A stretch of DNA of 64,000 bases from Pseudomonas sp. FP198. GTDB lineage: Bacteria; Pseudomonadota; Gammaproteobacteria; Pseudomonadales; Pseudomonadaceae. Positions 55,933 through 64,000 of this stretch are shown here, piece by piece. The position numbers were made by a program, and so were the translations under genes. Below the pieces are notes generated by a model. That model worked only from the letters and a program-made list of their open reading frames with translations, ran no database searches and was not told the origin of the DNA. The stretch is from positions 5,628,501 to 5,692,500 of the forward strand of contig NZ_CP117452.1 in the NCBI RefSeq assembly GCF_030687895.1, given 5' to 3'. Positions within the stretch are counted from its first letter, which is position 1. Each line of letters starts with the position of its first letter.

Positions 55933-58416
55933 CTAGAAGCGGTAGGTGAGGTCTACAAGCAGGCGCAGATCGCTTTCACGATCGCCGTCGTAAGGGCGGT
56001 TGAGCCAGCTCAGCGCGGCCCCGGCTTCAAGCACATCGTTCCAGAGCAGACGCTGGCCGTAGCTGAGCAACCCCATGGCGCCGGTGCTGTAGTCACTCTG
56101 GCTGTAAGTGCCGGCACCGGCCTGGAATTGCTGGCTCCAGGTGGTTTCGTAGCGGCGATACAGCACATGATTGGCGCTCACGGTCGGCATGACGCTGAAG
56201 TCCGATTTCGGGTTGAAGTACGGCACTTCATTGGAGCCGCTGTTACGACTGGCACCGACTTCCAGGCCCAGCTCCACTTGTAGCCTCGGAGCGCTGTAGA
56301 TGCCTTCGCGGCCAGTCAGCAAGGTCTCGAGGCGGTTGTTGCCATCGCTGAAGTGGGACGGGCTGACAGCCAGCCGCCACTCGCGGCTTTCATTGGCACG
56401 CCAGCGGACGAAACCGCTTCCACCATTGGCGCGAATCCCGCTGTTGAGAGCCCGCAACGGAGTGTTGGCCGAGAGGTAGTCCAGGCTGCCGCCGTACTGC
56501 CAGTGATCATTGATGTCCCGGGCCACGGCAACTCGCGCGCCCTGTTTGTCACCGGAACCATACGAATGGTTGGAGATTTCCGCCTCCAGAGTCATGTCGC
56601 GGGTACGCCGCTCCACTCCCAGGCGCTGCCAGCGATGGTGGCCGGTGCCTTCCTCGAAGTCGCCGGTTGCGTATCCGGCACCGCCGAACAGCCGCCAGTC
56701 TTCATCGATGGGCGGGCTGTAGAGCAAGGTCTCGATACCAAAATCGCGGCTGCCGGTCACCGCGCCAGCGTCGCCATTGCCGCCACCGTAGCTCTTGCCG
56801 GTGTAGGCTTCGATGCGCAGTTCAGCCATGTCATGGACGTCACGCTGGCGTTGCAGGCGCTTGACGTGAGCGTTCTCGGGATAGCGGGCGACGACGTCAT
56901 CGGTAAGCGCATCCATTTGCCGCCATTCCTGCAGATCCATGGCGGCGCGGGCCTGGGCGACTTCCAAGTCGCGATTGCGCGGCGTCGTGGCCTCGACTTC
57001 CTTGAGCAGGCTTTCCGAACGTCGCGGCCATTCACGTGCCTGGTACAAATCGGCCTGGGCCAGGCGCAAGCCGATATTGCCGGGCCCGTGGTAGACCAGA
57101 GCGTCCAGGCGCGCCTCGGCGGTAGGCAGATCGGCGCCGTAGGTACCTGCTTGAGCGGCCAGAAGCTGCGCGTCCATCCACTCGTCGTTGGGATTGCCGA
57201 TCGGCAGCCCCTTGAGTTCCACGCGGGCCGGCTGTGCTTTCGCCAGGTCTTCGGCCAGTGCGCGGGCTTCCTCGGATTTTTCGCTTTCCAGCAAGGCGTA
57301 GTAGAGCGCAGTGCTGTCTTCGAAGCGGTCCGCAGGATCTGCATCTGGTGCAATCAGCACGCGGCGATACAGATCGACGGCAATCTCCGGTTCACGTTGC
57401 TCCAGATAGGAAGACGCCACCCAGCGCAACGCGTAGGTTGGAATGCTGACCCCTTCAGCGACCAGCTTCTGGTACTCGGCGATCACCTCGGCCCGGCGAG
57501 CCCGGGCGTTGAGGGCGCCCATGCGGTCGATCCGCCAGCGCAAGACATCATCGTGGGCCTCGGCCACCGGAGTCCAGGTGGCGAGCAGTTTGTCGTAGTC
57601 CGCCAGTGCGCGATCGGCAATGACAAAACGTTCTGTTTCGCTGCGACTGGCCATATCCGCCAGACGCACCCGCTCGGCCGCCACATCGCCTTCGAGCCTG
57701 CGCTGCACGCCACGCTCGATCAGGCCGGGCTGAAGCCGGGCCAGGCGCAGGGCCGGCTCAGGCAAACGGGCGCGTTGCAGGGCGTAGACGTACTCGCGGG
57801 CGACTTCACGCTTGTTGCTGCCGGCACGGGTGAACGCCTGGTCGTATTCGAAAAGCGCTTCGTGGGGATTGTCCGCACGCGTCAGCGCATAGCCCAAGGC
57901 CAACCGGCGCATCGGATCTTCTGGCTTGGCGGCAACGAGGGCCCTCGCGCGGCTGACGGCTTCATCTGGCTTGCCGGCATCGGCCTGGGTCAAGGCCAGG
58001 CCTAGTTGCAGATCGGGATTTTGCGGATCGATCGCCAACGCCCGGCGATGCAACTCGACCGCCGGATCCCAGCGCTTGAGGTTGCGATAGGAGCGAGCAG
58101 CTGCGGTCAGCGCCTGAACCGGAAGGTCGCGGAAGCGGCCCTGGGTTTCGTAGACCTTCACCACCTCGGCATCAAGACCGGCCCAACTGGCGATCTGCAG
58201 ATGGTCACTGATCTGTGCGGTGCTGGCCTGGCCAACCGGCACCTGGCGCAATACGGACAACGCGGGCGTATAGTGCCCCGCGCGGGCGTCGAGCACCATC
58301 TGGTCATAAGCGGTATCGGCAAACGCCGCCACCGACCAGCACAATTGGCCGCACAGCGCGACGCGAAACAACGGGCGCAAACCGAATTGAATAAGAGGAC
58401 CCACAGTACGCGGCAT
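55933..58416 (-). CDS. pgaA: PgaA, outer-membrane PNAG export porin
   Basis: 827 residues: signal peptide (about 1-33, ending AFAD), a long run of TPR-like helical repeats in the periplasm (about 40-500), and a C-terminal beta-barrel (about 520-827) ending YRF, as needed for outer-membrane insertion. It exports PNAG across the outer membrane. It is first in pgaABCD; the 240 bases upstream hold its promoter and the terminator of the previous gene. Confidence 0.93.
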   Translation of the reverse strand: MPRTVGPLIQFGLRPLFRVALCGQLCWSVAAFADTAYDQMVLDARAGHYTPALSVLRQVPVGQASTAQISDHLQIASWAGLDAEVVKVYETQGRFRDLPVQALTAAARSYRNLKRWDPAVELHRRALAIDPQNPDLQLGLALTQADAGKPDEAVSRARALVAAKPEDPMRRLALGYALTRADNPHEALFEYDQAFTRAGSNKREVAREYVYALQRARLPEPALRLARLQPGLIERGVQRRLEGDVAAERVRLADMASRSETERFVIADRALADYDKLLATWTPVAEAHDDVLRWRIDRMGALNARARRAEVIAEYQKLVAEGVSIPTYALRWVASSYLEQREPEIAVDLYRRVLIAPDADPADRFEDSTALYYALLESEKSEEARALAEDLAKAQPARVELKGLPIGNPNDEWMDAQLLAAQAGTYGADLPTAEARLDALVYHGPGNIGLRLAQADLYQAREWPRRSESLLKEVEATTPRNRDLEVAQARAAMDLQEWRQMDALTDDVVARYPENAHVKRLQRQRDVHDMAELRIEAYTGKSYGGGNGDAGAVTGSRDFGIETLLYSPPIDEDWRLFGGAGYATGDFEEGTGHHRWQRLGVERRTRDMTLEAEISNHSYGSGDKQGARVAVARDINDHWQYGGSLDYLSANTPLRALNSGIRANGGSGFVRWRANESREWRLAVSPSHFSDGNNRLETLLTGREGIYSAPRLQVELGLEVGASRNSGSNEVPYFNPKSDFSVMPTVSANHVLYRRYETTWSQQFQAGAGTYSQSDYSTGAMGLLSYGQRLLWNDVLEAGAALSWLNRPYDGDRESDLRLLVDLTYRF

Positions 58417-58602
58417 TCGTCAGCATCCTTACATGGCCAGCCGGGTCGCAGTGCCCCCTTGCCCATCAAACAGAAGGCCGGATCAAAGGAACCCAGCCAA
58501 GCTCTAACGGGCCTAGTTTTGCACTCCGTGGCGGGTCATCTTCCAGATCGCCATAATTCTTCAGAATCCATGCAGATTTCAGCGCGGCATTTTCAACGGA
58601 CA

Positions 58603-58643
58603 AAAAAAACCGGCCCGTGCACAGGGCACGGACCGGTTTTCAG
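58603..58643 (-). terminator. Terminator of the YdgA-like gene
   Basis: On the minus strand a stem aaaaccggtccgtgcc / gcacgggccggtttt with one mismatch is followed by a T-run, 18 bases beyond the stop at 58661. Confidence 0.85.
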
Positions 58644-58660
58644 ATGTTGCCTGGGACGGG

Positions 58661-60166
58661 TTACTGAATAGCGACGCCGCCGCCCAGCTTGTTCATCACA
58701 AACGCGGTGAACTGTTCAACGGTCATCTTCTGGCCGTTGAAATCGACCTGATTGTTGGCGTAGTGCAGATTGGTGACCACATCATTGCCTTCAAGCTTCG
58801 CCAACTCCGTGCCTACAGCCATGGCGCTGAACATATCGCTGGTGGCAGTCGCCTGGTCGGCGATCAGTTTTTCGTCGGTCTGGCCTTCCATCTGCGCTTG
58901 CACGGTCAGGAGATCCACCAGCATTGGCTTGGAAACCTTCACCTTGAAGTCCAGCAGAGCGAGCAACTGGCGGCCCAGCTCATCGGGTGGCAGGTCCATG
59001 GATTGCGGCTTGGCCAGATCGACAACCAGGCTGGCGCGGCTTTCGCCGTTAGCGGTATTGAACGAGAGGTTCTCCAGTGCCACTTGCGGGGCGCCAGCCA
59101 GGAGTTTTTCCAGGTCGGCTTTGACCTGCGCTTCTTCTGCCTCGGTGAGGTTCAGCTCTGGAGCCGGCTCGCCCGCTTCAGCGGCCTCGGCAGCTGCCTT
59201 TTCGTAGGGTTGCAGCTTGGCCTGGTAGACCTGCATCAGCGACATGGTGGCAGGGATGTCCAGGTTCTTCAGGCTGACCGCCATCTGTGCAGAACCGATG
59301 ACCTTGTCGTTGAACGACAACTCGCCGATCTTGTAATCAGCGCGTCCCGAAGCACTGGTGCCGTTCTCAGAGCTGTTGTTCTTCATCTCGAAGTTTTTCA
59401 GGCCCAATACCGATTTCGGCTCGCCGAAGGTGGTCTTGCTGTTGCTCAGCAACAGGGTGTTGTCGCCCTTGTAGTACCCATAGGTGCTCTTGGTCAGGTT
59501 GCTGGCCAATGTCAGGCCACTGAACTCTACCTGAACCGGCGTCTGATCTTCGGCGACGGTGGTCAACTTGAAGCTGTCCATATAGCCGTCGGCCTTGATC
59601 TTCTCAGCCTGGGCGCTGGCGGCTACATCGATTTTCAGGCCGGAGAAGATCAGTTGGGATTGGTCATCCAGCTTGGTATCCAGAGGCAGCAGTTCGAACG
59701 TGCCGTTGGTGGATTGATCGTAACCGAGATTGAAGACGCCTTTGAGAGGCGATTTATCCTTGGCGGCAACGAACCACTTTTCGGTCAGCGGAGTCCGCTC
59801 CAGTTCGGTGTGGCTGGTGGCCATGACCGGCAACCATTTGAGCGTCATCAGGCGCGAGAATGGCAGTGGACCGTGTTCGATGTTGTCGACGAACAGCAGC
59901 TCGACCGGTTCGCCGCCGAACATTTCGCCTTCACCCTTGAGACGATAACGGGCGGTACTGCTGAAGGTGCCACGGTCCAGGGAGACCAGTTCAATCGAAG
60001 CGGTGCCATTGGAACCCGCCAAAGCCGTTTGCAGTTGCTTGTTGCTGTCGGCAATAGCGGTTTGCAGTACGCCTTCAAGCTTGGTGCCGGTATACCAGGC
60101 GCCACCCGCACTGATTGCACCCACAACCACAACGATTCCCAGAAGTACGCTTGCTGATTTGTTCAT
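58661..60166 (-). CDS. YdgA-family protein (DUF945)
   Basis: 501 residues from ATG 60166. One N-terminal membrane helix (about 7-25, LLGIVVVVGAISAGGAWYTG) is followed by a large periplasmic beta-rich region with the family start KLEGVLQTAIADSNKQL and repeated strand motifs. The DUF945/YdgA family is widespread in gammaproteobacteria and thought to act in the envelope; the function is not established. It stands alone, with its own terminator. Confidence 0.85.
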   Translation of the reverse strand: MNKSASVLLGIVVVVGAISAGGAWYTGTKLEGVLQTAIADSNKQLQTALAGSNGTASIELVSLDRGTFSSTARYRLKGEGEMFGGEPVELLFVDNIEHGPLPFSRLMTLKWLPVMATSHTELERTPLTEKWFVAAKDKSPLKGVFNLGYDQSTNGTFELLPLDTKLDDQSQLIFSGLKIDVAASAQAEKIKADGYMDSFKLTTVAEDQTPVQVEFSGLTLASNLTKSTYGYYKGDNTLLLSNSKTTFGEPKSVLGLKNFEMKNNSSENGTSASGRADYKIGELSFNDKVIGSAQMAVSLKNLDIPATMSLMQVYQAKLQPYEKAAAEAAEAGEPAPELNLTEAEEAQVKADLEKLLAGAPQVALENLSFNTANGESRASLVVDLAKPQSMDLPPDELGRQLLALLDFKVKVSKPMLVDLLTVQAQMEGQTDEKLIADQATATSDMFSAMAVGTELAKLEGNDVVTNLHYANNQVDFNGQKMTVEQFTAFVMNKLGGGVAIQ

Positions 60167-60322
60167 GAGTGATCCGATCGTGTTCCATGGTTGAAAAGAG
60201 TCGTCTTCCTTGACCCGCAAAGGGCTGTGGTACGACGCGATAAAAGTGGTGGGGAGATTAGCATCAGGCAAGTCAGCAAGCCCAATGTTTAAAGGGGAAA
60301 AAGCGTGTTCTTGAGAAATGGT

Positions 60323-60958
60323 CTACGAATATTCGACTTCGATCTCGTCAAGTTGATGATCGAAGGTCTTGAGGCGTGCTGTCCAGGTGTAGACCAACAC
60401 TTCGAAATCCCGATTGATTACTGCCGCACCCGATGAGTCGTCACGCCCATCGTAGAAGTCCAATTGATAGCGCTCCCGAGCCATCGCGTTGGCCACATTG
60501 CACAGCTCGCGGGCATTGTTGAGCCAATGCCAGTCGTCTTGCGCGACTTGTTTGTCCAAGGCGGCGCATTGAGTTTTCAGGGCCTCGAGGCTTTTCTCCA
60601 GCGGAGTACCGGTGAGCTCACCCATGACTTCCTGAAACGTGCGTCCAGGCTGCCAATAGCTGCCCCAGAAATAACGGTCGAATACCGTTTCAACCCGGCG
60701 CAGCGCAACCTTGGTATCCCAGATCAAGACCAGTGTCTTGCCCTGCACAAGCTGCTTCTTCTTGATGCGCTGGCCTTGGAGAGACGCCCAGGCGACGATT
60801 GCGACAGAAATGACACCGATCAGCGCAGCCGCGCTATCCAGGAAAATCAGTGCCTTGTCGATATGGTGAGTCAGCATGACGCCATAGAAGTAGGTGGCCG
60901 AAAGCAGCACCAAGGCCGCGACAGCGCACCAGAAGCCGGGAGCATAAGGGTTTTTCAT
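60323..60958 (-). CDS. Inner-membrane protein of unknown function
   Basis: 211 residues from ATG 60958 (gggga upstream). Two membrane helices (about 8-28 and 38-60, joined by THHIDKALIFLD) are followed by a soluble helical domain rich in Trp, Arg and Glu (VFDRYFWGSYWQPGRTFQEV). I do not recognise the family. It lies between the YdgA-like gene and the rRNA operon end. Confidence 0.75.
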   Translation of the reverse strand: MKNPYAPGFWCAVAALVLLSATYFYGVMLTHHIDKALIFLDSAAALIGVISVAIVAWASLQGQRIKKKQLVQGKTLVLIWDTKVALRRVETVFDRYFWGSYWQPGRTFQEVMGELTGTPLEKSLEALKTQCAALDKQVAQDDWHWLNNARELCNVANAMARERYQLDFYDGRDDSSGAAVINRDFEVLVYTWTARLKTFDHQLDEIEVEYS

Positions 60959-61100
60959 TATTGGAATCCCCATGACCAGTCACGTCGCGGGCTGTTGCTG
61001 CCAACGGCCCGACAACCAAAGCATAGCAACGGCCTGGGGGTTTGCCGGGGGGTGGCGTCAATTAGGACGGCGATCCGATTATCGGCTCCAAAAACGACAA

Positions 61101-61130
61101 AACCCCTGTCTGCGTTGGCAGACAGGGGTT
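61101..61130 (-). terminator. rRNA operon terminator 1 (after the distal 5S)
   Basis: 13-bp perfect stem aacccctgtctgc / gcagacaggggtt with a 4-base loop; on the minus strand it is followed by ttttgtcgttttt. Confidence 0.9.
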
Positions 61131-61142
61131 CTGGAATTCAAT

Positions 61143-61258
61143 CTTGACGATGACCTACTCTCACATGGGGAAACCCCACACTACCATCGGCGATGCATCG
61201 TTTCACTTCTGAGTTCGGGATGGGATCAGGTGGTTCCAATGCTCTATGGTCGTCAAGA
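61143..61258 (-). rRNA. rrf: 5S rRNA, second copy
   Basis: About 116 bases, standard gammaproteobacterial 5S sequence (cccgaactcagaagtgaaac, ccgatggtagtgtggggttt) with closing stem tcttgacga/tcgtcaaga. It is identical by eye to the copy at 61367 and has its own terminator. Confidence 0.97.
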
Positions 61259-61322
61259 AATTCGGTAACCAACCCGTTCAGGAACAACGTGTCGGTGAAA
61301 ATCGAAGACTTCTACTAAAAAC

Positions 61323-61356
61323 AAAACCCCTACCTGCATCAGCAGATAGGGGTTTC
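61323..61356 (-). terminator. Terminator-like hairpin between the two 5S genes
   Basis: aaacccctacctgc-atca-gcagataggggttt with one mismatched pair, followed on the minus strand by a T-rich stretch (ttttgtttttag). If efficient, most transcripts would end before the second 5S. Confidence 0.8.
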
Positions 61357-61366
61357 GGAATTTAAT

Positions 61367-61482
61367 CTTGACGATGACCTACTCTCACATGGGGAAACCC
61401 CACACTACCATCGGCGATGCATCGTTTCACTTCTGAGTTCGGGATGGGATCAGGTGGTTCCAATGCTCTATGGTCGTCAAGA
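61367..61482 (-). rRNA. rrf: 5S rRNA, first copy
   Basis: About 116 bases, same sequence as the copy at 61143. It follows the 23S gene after a 148-base spacer. The repeat period of the 5S-plus-hairpin unit is 224 bases. Confidence 0.97.
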
Positions 61483-61630
61483 AATTCGGTAGCCAGCGCG
61501 TGCCTTACGGTCACGTTCCAGCGAATGGGTATGCGATAGTTTGTGGGTTTGACTCGAACTTTCGGTTCATTTCGTCTTCACACACCGCAATCTGGCCTCT
61601 TTCGAGTCTACAGATTGCTTGGGTGTTATA

Positions 61631-64000
<2,370 letters not shown>

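Noticed and set aside
53845..56283. 812-residue open frame on the plus strand opposite pgaB
   Set aside because: It is the antisense shadow of pgaB, whose catalytic motifs are intact. Long antisense frames are expected at this GC content, and the product is His/Gln/Arg-rich without any domain.

Overview
The window reads as chromosome from a member of the Pseudomonas fluorescens complex. The basis is an adhesin (lapA) followed by lapD and lapG, the gene order oscA-sbp-cysTWA next to a PAS/GGDEF/EAL gene and desA (the order I know from PA0280-PA0286 of P. aeruginosa), gabDT, an mgo/pvf operon, high GC, and many REP-type palindromes of the kinds typical of this group. There is no phage, integrase or IS element in the window.

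Left part (1-8.5 kb). The 3' end of a giant RTX adhesin (LapA type, 5' end outside the window) is followed by a small conserved gene. The convergent pair lapG-lapD encodes the periplasmic protease that releases LapA and the c-di-GMP receptor that restrains it. A GntR/FCD regulator follows. 9-15 kb holds a four-gene mgo/pvf-type operon (haem-oxygenase-like protein, AurF-like diiron N-oxygenase, A-T-reductase NRPS, SRPBCC protein) expected to make a small diazeniumdiolate or pyrazine N-oxide signal. Behind it lie three copies of a 206-bp REP-containing unit.

15-26 kb: an amino-acid type dCache chemoreceptor, an iron-responsive FecI-FecR-TonB receptor set with a candidate Fur box, a fatty-acid desaturase divergent from an AraC regulator, a hipB gene with what looks like a truncated hipA, a Crp/Fnr regulator and a small Mpo1-like membrane protein. 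26-30 kb: a translationally coupled three-gene dehydrogenase operon (cytochrome c, small subunit, GMC flavoprotein). Its flavoprotein carries a predicted [3Fe-4S] site and ends in a LecA/PA-IL-like lectin domain. This is the most unusual protein in the window.

30-44 kb: sulfate uptake (oscA-sbp-cysTWA), a bifunctional GGDEF/EAL enzyme, desA, a PAS-GGDEF diguanylate cyclase, a receiver-HDOD protein, gabDT and tRNA-Arg(CCG). 44-52 kb: an ECF sigma/anti-sigma pair beside a VWA lipoprotein, a second lipoprotein, an MFS carrier, a PEBP-like protein and a Rieske-FAD reductase. 52-58 kb: the complete pgaABCD operon for poly-N-acetylglucosamine. 58-64 kb: a YdgA-like protein, a small membrane protein, and the distal end of an rRNA operon on the minus strand (partial 23S, then two 5S genes each with its own terminator).

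Taken together, much of the window concerns the surface-attached life style. LapA retention (LapD/LapG) and PNAG export (PgaABCD) are both known c-di-GMP outputs, and at least two further c-di-GMP enzymes lie between them. Coordinates of starts were refined by Shine-Dalgarno position and signal peptides; functions come from motifs read by eye, without database searches.
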